Source: Anaerolineales bacterium
Lineage (GTDB): Bacteria > Chloroflexota > Anaerolineae > Anaerolineales > Villigracilaceae
Reading direction: 5' to 3'
NCBI GenBank assembly: GCA_016928525.1
Contig: JAFGKO010000132.1
Coordinates: forward strand, 1-6,983
Length of the DNA: 6,983 nt
Both the position numbers and the translations under genes were made by a program. Positions 1 to 5,292 of the stretch are shown one piece after another (position 1 is the stretch's first letter; each line of letters begins with the position of its first letter). The notes beneath the pieces are model-generated. The model was not told the DNA's origin and did not search any database. It saw nothing but the letters and a program-made list of their open reading frames with translations.

Positions 1-133
1 GCCTTTTCAGCCCCGTTGGGCAGTTTGTGCCGAGAACATCGCTCTCTCTCCGACAAGCTGCTAGTGCCGCGCTAAACTGCACACTAACAAGTTTGTACGC
101 CAACTGCAAGGAAATTGTAGGTTATGCCTGTCA

Positions 134-139
134 TATAAT
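134..139 (+). promoter_or_regulatory. candidate -10 box upstream of the HD-GYP gene
   Basis: A perfect TATAAT lies 20 bases before the ATG at 160. No convincing -35 hexamer sits 16-18 bases further upstream, and there is no extended -10 TG. If it is used, transcription would begin around 146, giving a very short leader. That fits the lack of a clear ribosome binding site before the ATG. The rest of 1-159 shows no gene, RNA or repeat that I can support. Confidence 0.35.
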
Positions 140-159
140 CGGCCTGTATCTGCCATTAT

Positions 160-1857
160 ATGAAACGCTTGATCTCTAATCGATTCGTATCGATCCGCAC
201 GAAAATCATCCTGCCATTCTTGCTGCTGGCATTGGCACTCGCCATTGCAGCCGGGTACATGGCCTGGCAGGCGGCGTCCGATTCCATACAAGAACGATTC
301 GTCAATCAACTGATCGAAGTGGGGAAACTGGCCAATGAAGGCATGGTGCGCCAGGAAGACCAGATGCTCGAAACCTTGCGCTTGTTGGCCAATACAAGTG
401 GGATGCCAGAGGCCATCACCAACCGGGATACATCCACGCTTCGCAATCTCGCGTTACCTCTGGCGGTCAATACCCAGGAAGATGCCGTGATTATTCTTGG
501 GATTGATGGCGTCTCTGTCCTTTCCATGTACCATCGTCCGGGCGGATTAATCGAGGAATACATCTACACCCAGGGAGACGACGGGATGCGTCCCTGGCAA
601 ATTGTGCAACTTGTTATTCAAAGACAAAGCGATGAGCGCGGAGACAAATTTGCCGCTTACCACGAAACTCCTTATGGGAATTACCTTTTCATCTGTGGGC
701 CGGTTTTAGACGAAAACCAGTCCTTGGTAGGAGCAGTATTGATCGGACGCTCCACAGACAAATTGGTTCAAGAACTGCGCAACGAGACCCTGGCACAAAT
801 CACCCTGTACGACACAATGGGGCGTACAGTCGCAACCACTTTCCTTGAACCGCCAGTGCTCGGGCCGCTGACGTCGCTTGGAGTGATCGAAGGACAAGAT
901 AGCAACAGCACAATCCGTACACTTACTATTGCGGACATTCAATACAGCGAAATCATGGGAGCATGGAAGGCGCGCGGGCAAAATCTCGGAGTCATGGGCG
1001 CATCCTTCTCACAAAACTTTCTCGTCCGTATGGGTAAGCCCACCTGGCTCAGAGTGGTTACACTGGTTTCCGTAGCGGCCCTGTTAGTGATTGCGATAGG
1101 CATTTTTATCTCGACCATCATCAGCCGACCCATTCTGCAACTGGAAAAAGCCGCCTCCGCAATTGGTGAAGGGAATCTGGGGGTAAGAATTAGCTCTACA
1201 GGTCACGACGAAGTTGCCAGTCTCACCCGGGAATTTAACCTCATGGTCGAGCGGCTTCAAAAATCCCGTGCAGACCTGATAGCGGCATACGACAGCACCA
1301 TCGAAGGCTGGGCAAAAACACTCGAAGCTCGTGACTATGAAACACTGGGCCATTCTCACCGGGTTGTCGATCTTACCCTCAAGCTCGCCAGGACAATGGG
1401 AATTTCCGAAGATGAACTGGTGCATGTCCGTCGTGGAGCTTTCCTGCATGACATTGGGAAGCTCGTGATCCCCGACAGTGTTTTGCAAAAGGCAGGCCCA
1501 CTTACAAAAGAAGAATGGGAAATCATCCGTAAACATCCGACGGCAGCCTACGAGTTTCTGAAAGATATCGAATTTCTTGAAAAAGCCATCAACATCCCAT
1601 ACTGTCACCACGAATATTGGAATGGCAGTGGCTACCCACGCGGGTTAAAAGGCACTGAAATCCCACTGGAAGCACGCATATTCACGGTGATAGACCAGTT
1701 TGACGGAATTCGCTCCGAGCGCCCATACCACCCGGCTCGCTCTGTCGAAGAAGCCTTAAAGGTGCTTGGAGAAGGCAGGGGAACGCTTTACGACCCACAG
1801 GTATTTGATACATTCCTGGAATTCATGCAAAGGAATGGTAATGAACCAGCAGAATGA
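160..1857 (+). CDS. membrane sensor with HAMP and HD-GYP domains (predicted c-di-GMP phosphodiesterase)
   Basis: A 565-aa inner-membrane signalling protein. Visible order: transmembrane helix about residues 15-36; extracytoplasmic sensor region about 41-295 (Cache-like by size and position, not recognised by motif); second helix about 298-320; HAMP linker about 320-372 (SRPILQLEKAASAIGEGNL); HD-GYP domain about 380-560. HD-GYP landmarks are GHSHRV (H398), HDIGK (H430, D431, K434), KHP (H459), HHE (H483, H484), GYP (491-493) and ID (D512). Family members hydrolyse cyclic di-GMP, so the likely role is lowering c-di-GMP in response to an external cue. Two departures from the usual pattern are WNGSGYP in place of WDGSGYP and the absence of the usual glycine after HP. 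The ATG at 160 is chosen because the first helix follows directly; no clear ribosome binding site precedes it. The surface-protein gene overlaps its end, suggesting co-transcription. The ligand is unknown. Confidence 0.93.
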   Translation: MKRLISNRFVSIRTKIILPFLLLALALAIAAGYMAWQAASDSIQERFVNQLIEVGKLANEGMVRQEDQMLETLRLLANTSGMPEAITNRDTSTLRNLALPLAVNTQEDAVIILGIDGVSVLSMYHRPGGLIEEYIYTQGDDGMRPWQIVQLVIQRQSDERGDKFAAYHETPYGNYLFICGPVLDENQSLVGAVLIGRSTDKLVQELRNETLAQITLYDTMGRTVATTFLEPPVLGPLTSLGVIEGQDSNSTIRTLTIADIQYSEIMGAWKARGQNLGVMGASFSQNFLVRMGKPTWLRVVTLVSVAALLVIAIGIFISTIISRPILQLEKAASAIGEGNLGVRISSTGHDEVASLTREFNLMVERLQKSRADLIAAYDSTIEGWAKTLEARDYETLGHSHRVVDLTLKLARTMGISEDELVHVRRGAFLHDIGKLVIPDSVLQKAGPLTKEEWEIIRKHPTAAYEFLKDIEFLEKAINIPYCHHEYWNGSGYPRGLKGTEIPLEARIFTVIDQFDGIRSERPYHPARSVEEALKVLGEGRGTLYDPQVFDTFLEFMQRNGNEPAE

Positions 1858-3088
1858 GAAAGAGCCGCACTCATCACGACTCTTGCTTTTTTTGATCCTG
1901 CTCTCGGTTGGCGTTTGCTTGCTTTATGTGTGGGCTACCCAGTCCATCCGTCCGCTATACGATCTCTCGCGAGACGAATCGATCCCGTACTCTATTAATG
2001 CGACCAAAACAGCCGATTACAGCCCGGATTTCCATGCACCCGTTGGCAACGTCAGCCTGAGCATCATTCTCGATCTCTTTCAGGACCTTGATCCTGCTTC
2101 CGTACCAGAAAGCCGGATGGCAACCCTGGTTGGGTCCCTGCAAACCCCGGTTTCATCTGTGACTGCCCCGGCCGGATCCACACAAACGGATTCCACGGCT
2201 CAAGCAACATCAGTTGTAGAAACAACGATTCCTGAGACAGCTCTCACGGAAAACCTGGTTGTGATCCCTAATACGCCCATCCCGTCTACATCGACAGCCG
2301 TTCCACCGCCCCCGCCTCCACCGCCCCCAAAGCCTACAAAACCGCCAGAAGAAGAGCCTCCTACACCTGTACCTCCAACCCCAATCCCACCCGCCACGCC
2401 TGAACCGGCGCTCCTGGAAATCATCAATCCATCCAGCGATGGCGCAACCCTTACCGCTAATGACGATACAACCTTCGAAGCTAAAGCCTGGGACCCGGCT
2501 GTTGGCACCAACAATGGAGATGGAATCACATCGGTCACGTTCAGGCTCTACGATTCGATTGGGAATACAATTCACACATATATCGATACGGCTTCCTCCT
2601 ATTGCGCCTTTGGCGGAAATAACAACTGTAGCGACGCAGCCTCAGCGGGTATCCTGCTTAGCAGCGATACCTACACCCTGGAAGCAACCATGCTCACTAA
2701 TGCAGGCGAGACGAAAACGCTCACACGGGCTTTTGTCATTCCAGCGCTTACGCAGTTGAACATTATTGTCCCGCCCGCTGATGGCACCAGCATTACAAAC
2801 ATGAATGATACGAGATTCGAAGCCGAAGCCTGGGATCCTGCAATTGGTATAATGAATGGGGATGGAATCACATCGGTCACATTCACAATTTATGATTCGA
2901 TAGGGAATATAGTTCACACTTATACTGATATCACCAGCCTCTATTGCGCCTTCGGCGGAGATAGCGCATGTGCTCCCTCGGTCGCGGCTGGCATTACCCT
3001 TCCTGCCGACACGTACACCTTGGAAGCCACCGTGCTCACCAACGCAGGTGGGACTGAGACAGTCACGCGCACTTTTATCATCCCCTGA
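1841..3088 (+). CDS. membrane-anchored surface protein with proline-rich stalk and two tandem Ig-like domains
   Basis: A 415-aa protein that I do not recognise as a named family. It has a short basic N-terminus, an uncleaved-looking membrane helix about residues 13-32, and a Ser/Thr-rich region about 92-154. A proline stalk follows (nine consecutive Pro at 155-163, then PTPVPPTPIPP to about 189), and then two copies of a roughly 112-aa beta-rich domain (about 190-301 and 304-415). Each copy has WDPA, NGDGITSVTF, YDSIGN and a YCAFGG...C cysteine pair (C255/C263, C369/C377), probably a disulfide outside the cell. The start at 1841 is chosen because AAGGAA lies six bases upstream. An in-frame ATG at 1835 abuts that site, and one at 1766 would overlap the upstream gene by 92 nt. 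The 17-nt overlap with the HD-GYP gene implies translational coupling, so the pair may link c-di-GMP level to a cell-surface or adhesion function. That role is inference. Confidence 0.85.
   Translation: MNQQNEKEPHSSRLLLFLILLSVGVCLLYVWATQSIRPLYDLSRDESIPYSINATKTADYSPDFHAPVGNVSLSIILDLFQDLDPASVPESRMATLVGSLQTPVSSVTAPAGSTQTDSTAQATSVVETTIPETALTENLVVIPNTPIPSTSTAVPPPPPPPPPKPTKPPEEEPPTPVPPTPIPPATPEPALLEIINPSSDGATLTANDDTTFEAKAWDPAVGTNNGDGITSVTFRLYDSIGNTIHTYIDTASSYCAFGGNNNCSDAASAGILLSSDTYTLEATMLTNAGETKTLTRAFVIPALTQLNIIVPPADGTSITNMNDTRFEAEAWDPAIGIMNGDGITSVTFTIYDSIGNIVHTYTDITSLYCAFGGDSACAPSVAAGITLPADTYTLEATVLTNAGGTETVTRTFIIP
2408..2743 (+). repeat. tandem domain repeat, copy 1 (surface protein)
   Basis: First of two in-frame domain repeats with a period of 342 nt (114 codons). 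It shares the exact 20-mer GATGGAATCACATCGGTCAC (2519-2538) with copy 2. The encoded landmarks (WDPA, NGDGITSVTF, YDSIGN, YCAFGG, DTYTLEAT, TNAG) are in the same order and spacing as in copy 2. Confidence 0.9.
2750..3085 (+). repeat. tandem domain repeat, copy 2 (surface protein)
   Basis: Second domain repeat, ending at the last codon of the surface protein. The exact 20-mer recurs at 2861-2880. Identity at both DNA and protein level points to internal duplication within this gene. The cysteine pair is retained while the residues between them vary (NNN versus DSA). Confidence 0.9.
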
Positions 3089-3142
3089 CGATTTGCAACC
3101 ATCCCTGGATCATTGCGTAAGTAGTGTAGAAGTATCTTTTTG

Positions 3143-3208
3143 AAAATGGGGTGTGGGGAGTTTTGGGCGGGCGTTGCCCGCCTAAAATTCCCCACCTCCC
3201 CTCTTTTT
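3143..3208 (+). terminator. long hairpin terminator after the surface-protein gene
   Basis: The stem pairs 3153-3172 with 3176-3195 around a three-base GTT loop: 20 consecutive pairs, two of them G-U. An imperfect outer extension pairs the GGG of 3148-3150 with CCC downstream. The hairpin is preceded by AAAA (3143-3146) and followed by TTTTT (3204-3208), so it could work in both directions. It lies 55 bases after the surface-protein stop and before the PspC gene, separating two transcription units. The stem is much longer than a typical intrinsic terminator, so it may also be a mobile palindromic repeat. Confidence 0.65.
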
Positions 3209-3248
3209 GAGAAGAACTATATAGAACACATTACGAAAGGAGTACGCA

Positions 3249-3455
3249 ATGAACACTGGCTATAAGCAACTTACTCGTAGCAACACCAACCGCATGATTG
3301 CAGGTGTATGCGCTGGGCTGGGTGAATACCTGAATATCGACCCGACTGTGGTCCGCTTACTGTTCGTACTGGGCTTCTTCCTGACCGGGCCGGGCATCTT
3401 GATCGCCTACCTGGTCATGGCAGTTGTCGTCCCCGAACCCGCGCTGATGCAATAA
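3249..3455 (+). CDS. PspC-domain small membrane protein
   Basis: A 68-aa protein that is almost entirely one PspC domain. The N-terminal half carries the family signature LTRSNTNRMIAGVCAGLGEY followed by LNIDPTVVRLLFV. One hydrophobic segment (about residues 34-60) follows and is probably membrane-embedded. PspC proteins are associated with membrane stress sensing in enterobacteria, but stand-alone PspC proteins of this size are widespread and mostly uncharacterised, so no stress role should be assumed. AAAGGAG at 3236-3242, six bases before the ATG, fixes the start. A TATATA at 3218-3223 could be a -10 box, but no good -35 precedes it. No other psp gene is present in the window. The gene appears monocistronic, between the long hairpin upstream and the tRNA promoter downstream. 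Confidence 0.9.
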   Translation: MNTGYKQLTRSNTNRMIAGVCAGLGEYLNIDPTVVRLLFVLGFFLTGPGILIAYLVMAVVVPEPALMQ

Positions 3456-3458
3456 CCA

Positions 3459-3475
3459 TTGGCAAGACTTGCCAA
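3459..3475. promoter_or_regulatory. perfect palindrome overlapping the tRNA promoter -35 box
   Basis: TTGGCAAG-A-CTTGCCAA is an exact inverted repeat with 8-base arms and a one-base centre. It starts four bases after the PspC stop, and its right arm contains the TTGCCA -35 element of the tRNA promoter. The geometry suits a dimeric repressor operator. A one-base loop is too tight for an RNA hairpin without opening the inner pairs, and no T-tract follows. The operator function is inferred. Confidence 0.45.
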
Positions 3476-3497
3476 AGCCCATGACCTGAACTATAAT
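3469..3497 (+). promoter_or_regulatory. sigma-70-type promoter of tRNA-Val
   Basis: The -35 box is TTGCCA (3469-3474, five of six to TTGACA), the spacer is exactly 17 bases, and the -10 box is a perfect TATAAT (3492-3497). The following stretch CCCGCG (3498-3503) is a GC-rich discriminator. In well-studied bacteria that is a mark of stable-RNA promoters under stringent control. The predicted start is about 3504, leaving a leader of about 42 bases before the mature tRNA. Confidence 0.75.
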
Positions 3498-3515
3498 CCC
3501 GCGTTGCGGGATAAT

Positions 3516-3545
3516 CCCGAAGCCTTGGCATAATGCCGAGGCTTC

Positions 3546-3548
<3 letters not shown>
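3516..3548 (+). other. pre-tRNA leader hairpin overlapping the tRNA 5' end
   Basis: CCCGAAGCCTTGGCA (3516-3530) pairs with TGCCGAGGCTTCGGG (3534-3548) across a TAA loop: 15 pairs, one of them G-U. The last three bases are G1-G3 of the tRNA acceptor stem. It is immediately preceded by a smaller hairpin, ATCCCGC-gtt-GCGGGAT (3496-3512). No T-tract follows, so it is not an ordinary terminator for pspC. It may influence 5' processing or folding of the precursor. Confidence 0.6.
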
Positions 3549-3619
<71 letters not shown>

Positions 3620-3622
3620 TAG

Positions 3623-3652
3623 AGAGTCATCGTTTTGCGGTGGCTCTTTTTT
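3623..3652 (+). terminator. intrinsic terminator of tRNA-Val
   Basis: AGAGTCATCG (3623-3632) pairs with CGGTGGCTCT (3638-3647) around TTTTG, a 10-pair stem with two G-U pairs. It runs straight into six T residues (3647-3652). It begins four bases after the tRNA discriminator. Confidence 0.8.
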
Positions 3653-3656
3653 ATCC

Positions 3657-3755
3657 CATCCGTGCCCCCGCAAGGGGGATGATAAGGTCGTGGGTAAGTG
3701 CCCCAAAGGGGTATCGAGTCCTCGCGAAGCATCCCACGGGGGCTCCGCGCCCATA
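3657..3755 (+). repeat. interrupted copy of the tRNA-Val 3' half with three inserts
   Basis: Four blocks reproduce tRNA bases 3582-3621 in order and without a single change: CATCCGTG (3657-3664), AGGTCGTGGGT (3685-3695), TCGAGTCC (3714-3721) and CTCCGCGCCCATA (3743-3755). Together they make 40 of 40 bases, reaching two bases past the tRNA end. They are separated by inserts of 20, 18 and 21 nt (3665-3684, 3696-3713, 3722-3742). Inserts 1 and 2 are small palindromes (CCCCC-gcaa-GGGGG and CCCC-aaa-GGGG). The copy retains the T-T mismatch of the intact gene. It cannot make a functional tRNA. It may be a tandem-duplication relic, an attachment-site scar, or a target for tiny palindromic elements. 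Confidence 0.8.
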
Positions 3756-3764
3756 AGGCCCTAA

Positions 3765-3807
3765 TATGTACTCACGGTTGGCAATTTTAGCCGACCGTGA
3801 GTATGTG
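3765..3807. repeat. long inverted repeat in the intergenic region
   Basis: TACTCACGGTTGGC (3769-3782) pairs with GCCGACCGTGAGTA (3790-3803) around AATTTTA: 14 pairs, one of them a wobble. Four further pairs outward, mostly wobbles, extend to 3765/3807. No T-tract follows on either strand, so it is not an obvious terminator. It lies between the two converging transcription units. Function unknown. Confidence 0.6.
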
Positions 3808-3823
3808 AAAGGCAAAAAAGGGG

Positions 3824-3849
3824 AAAAAACAAGCGCACCACGGGTGCAC
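3824..3849 (-). terminator. probable terminator of the minus-strand redox operon
   Basis: Read on the minus strand, GTGCACC-CGT-GGTGCGC (3849-3833, seven pairs including one wobble) is followed by TTG and then six T (3829-3824). It lies about 150 bases beyond the last stop codon of the minus-strand operon, and I see no better terminator in between. The stem is short, so confidence is moderate. Confidence 0.5.
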
Positions 3850-3876
3850 ATCTTGTATGGCCAAGCGCAAAAATTG

Positions 3877-3969
3877 CAGATCAAGTATCTTCTCAAAAAG
3901 CTGGGACTACGCACACGCGCTGCGCCGGTGCGCTACGCGCCCAAAAATGGGTTGCCTTCGGGGGAATAA
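3877..3969 (+). pseudogene. relic of a LuxR/NarL-type helix-turn-helix C-terminus
   Basis: In this frame the DNA reads QIKYLLKKLGLRTRAAPVRY (from 3877), then APKNGL, ending in TAA at 3967-3969. It resembles the recognition helix and C-terminal end of LuxR/NarL (GerE) DNA-binding domains, where patterns such as IKYLLKKLGLRTR-AAVRYA-NGL are usual. Nothing upstream in the same open frame (from the ATG at 3766) resembles the rest of such a domain, and that ATG sits inside a hairpin. Proline at the positions expected to be A/L (RAAPVRYAPK) also suggests decay. The last part of a degraded regulator gene is the best reading, but similarity over about 26 residues judged by eye is weak evidence. Confidence 0.4.
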
Positions 3970-3997
3970 GATCGATAGTCACTCGGAAAATATAATG

Positions 3998-4513
3998 TTA
4001 AATCATAGACTCCAGGGCAGCACGACGTTCACTATAGTCCGGATTGGTATGCAAAGGCAAGCATAGGTCGAGGGATGTCTTGCCCATAAGCAGATTGACA
4101 GCAAACGCCATGCAAGTCGCCTGGCCACACTGCTTACAGTTGGTCTGTGGCAGGATGATGTAGACATCCAACGGGCGAGGCGGTCGTTGTAGTTTGGTCA
4201 CTGGTGTGAGTTCGTGACGGTGTTCCCAGATAGCATTGATGGCTTCCGTGAGCGCCTTCAGTAAAGACAAACCCTCAGTCACGTCCCTGACCTGGGTGAT
4301 GGTGATCCGCTGGCGATAGATGGTGATGAAACCGGGTTGTCGGCGCAAGCTGAGAGTAAGCGTTTCGGGATTGAAACCGATCACATTCGGCAGGGTAGCC
4401 AGGTAAGGAAGAACGTCATCCAGCGGGCAGGAGGGTTTGCCCGTGACAATGATCTTGCCCGGCTCTGCCAGGCAGGGGGTGGTATCGGTGAGCAGGATGG
4501 TTTCGAGAAACAT
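3998..4513 (-). CDS. Fe-S cluster-binding domain protein (paralogue A)
   Basis: A 171-aa soluble protein whose C-terminal part has NCKQCGQATC followed by C151. The pattern C126-x2-C129-x4-C134-x16-C151 is that of the putative 4Fe-4S domain found in acetyl-CoA synthase/CO dehydrogenase gamma subunits and RnfB-type proteins (Pfam 'FeS', PF04060). The N-terminal 110 residues are an unrecognised alpha/beta region. The protein is paralogous to the one at 4736-5272, sharing VLPYL, a W-HR-E-TP stretch and LP-TNCKQCG--TC--FA. The ATG at 4513 is preferred because its N-terminus then aligns with the paralogue's, although no ribosome binding site precedes it. A TTG at 4582, overlapping the previous stop as TTGA, would add 23 residues and is a real alternative. 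It is last in the operon. Electron transfer or redox sensing is plausible; the partner is unknown. Confidence 0.82.
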   Translation of the reverse strand: MFLETILLTDTTPCLAEPGKIIVTGKPSCPLDDVLPYLATLPNVIGFNPETLTLSLRRQPGFITIYRQRITITQVRDVTEGLSLLKALTEAINAIWEHRHELTPVTKLQRPPRPLDVYIILPQTNCKQCGQATCMAFAVNLLMGKTSLDLCLPLHTNPDYSERRAALESMI

Positions 4514-4578
4514 CAGTTTTTGAACAGGTTTCCGCTTATCTTCAACGCGCCCGTACCGGGCACTTCGATCATCACTTT

Positions 4579-4725
4579 TCAACCGCCTTCGAGCAAATCG
4601 CGCGCCTTGCCCTTAAAATGCTCGCGCAGGAATTCCAACGCGCTCTCCGCGTCACTGTCCATCAGAATGCGCATCAACTCGATGATGTCCTTATCTTCCA
4701 GTACAACGGTCAATGCTTTTTTCAT
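4579..4725 (-). CDS. 48-aa hypothetical protein between the two Fe-S paralogues
   Basis: I do not recognise this protein. It is 48 aa, beginning MKKALTVVLEDKDIIELMRI and ending KARDLLEGG, without cysteine, signal peptide or membrane segment. It looks like a beta-strand followed by two amphipathic helices (DIIELMRILM and AESALEFLREHF). The start at 4725 is decided by GAGGAGG a few bases upstream, overlapping the preceding stop codon. An upstream start at 4794 would intrude into the Fe-S gene. It is 10 bases from the upstream gene. The tight packing argues that it is a real gene serving the Fe-S proteins, perhaps as a small binding partner, but that is inference. Confidence 0.72.
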   Translation of the reverse strand: MKKALTVVLEDKDIIELMRILMDSDAESALEFLREHFKGKARDLLEGG

Positions 4726-4735
4726 GCCAACCTCC

Positions 4736-5272
4736 TCACCCAATCGCTGGAGCTTCGATGACGATCTCCTCCAATGCAGCCAGATTTTCAGCATACTGTG
4801 ACTCGGTCAGCGGCGGGCAGTCGGCCAGTTTCTTCTGCGCAGCAGCCAATTTTAGCGCAAAGGAATAACAGGTCGGCTCGCCGCACTGCTTGCAATTCGT
4901 GTTGGGAAGCAATTTGTAAATCGCCATCGGTGAGGGACGCTGGCGCGTTTCTGTGCTGGGCGTGATTTCGGCACGATGCACCCAGGTGCGGTTGACCAGG
5001 TCGATCAGTCCCTTGATTTCCTGTTCTGCGCCTTCCCGATCCTCCACGTTGCTGGCGGCAATTTCATAGGCATGAAAGGCGATGTTGTGCCCACCCTTCT
5101 TCCAGGTCAATGCATTGGCGCCAGGGTGGTAGATCGCGCCGCGCAGCGTGGCGTTGAGATAAGGCAGGACTTCGGAGATATCAACGGTCAAGCGCGCTCG
5201 CGCTGCGTAGCGTTCCGCGCCCGGATCGCAAGGCGGGGTGAAGACTTCAAGGTCATATTTTTCGATCAACAT
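4736..5272 (-). CDS. Fe-S cluster-binding domain protein (paralogue B)
   Basis: A 178-aa protein with NCKQCGEPTC and a fourth cysteine: C127-x2-C130-x4-C135-x16-C152, the same putative 4Fe-4S (PF04060-type) signature as in paralogue A. The GEPTC form is closer to the family consensus in CO dehydrogenase/acetyl-CoA synthase gamma subunits and RnfB. The roughly 115 residues before it (VDISEVLPYLN, a W-x-HRAEITP segment) are not a domain I can name. No membrane helix or signal peptide is visible, so it is probably cytoplasmic. The start at 5272 has GGGAGGG about five bases upstream. It lies 20 bases after the CEC thioredoxin-like gene. A one-electron carrier or client of the neighbouring thiol relay is possible; no substrate can be read from the sequence. 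Confidence 0.87.
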   Translation of the reverse strand: MLIEKYDLEVFTPPCDPGAERYAARARLTVDISEVLPYLNATLRGAIYHPGANALTWKKGGHNIAFHAYEIAASNVEDREGAEQEIKGLIDLVNRTWVHRAEITPSTETRQRPSPMAIYKLLPNTNCKQCGEPTCYSFALKLAAAQKKLADCPPLTESQYAENLAALEEIVIEAPAIG

Positions 5273-5292
5273 GCTACCCTCCCAAATTCATT

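Noticed and set aside
1084..1611. A 175-codon minus-strand open frame inside the HD-GYP gene.
   Set aside because: The plus-strand frame encodes unmistakable HAMP and HD-GYP motifs over the same bases.
2305..2330. C-rich run encoding nine prolines as a possible slippage or phase-variation tract.
   Set aside because: Codons are mixed (CCA, CCG, CCC, CCT), so there is no homopolymer long enough to slip readily, and the frame continues intact.
3932..3942. Inverted 11-nt match (GCTACGCGCCC) to the tRNA-Val 5' end GGGCGCGTAGC.
   Set aside because: It lies in the apparent coding frame of the LuxR-like relic, where GTGCGCTACGCG encodes VRYA as expected. The match stops after 11 bases, so chance is likely despite the nearby tRNA remnant.
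3766..3969. A 67-codon plus-strand open frame as an intact gene.
   Set aside because: Its ATG sits inside a hairpin, there is no ribosome binding site, and only the last 26 or so residues resemble anything. It is reported as a relic instead.
4514..4582. TTG start at 4582 for Fe-S paralogue A, overlapping the upstream stop as TTGA.
   Set aside because: Not chosen because the extra 23 residues have no counterpart in paralogue B, whose N-terminus aligns with the ATG at 4513. It remains possible because the ATG lacks a ribosome binding site.
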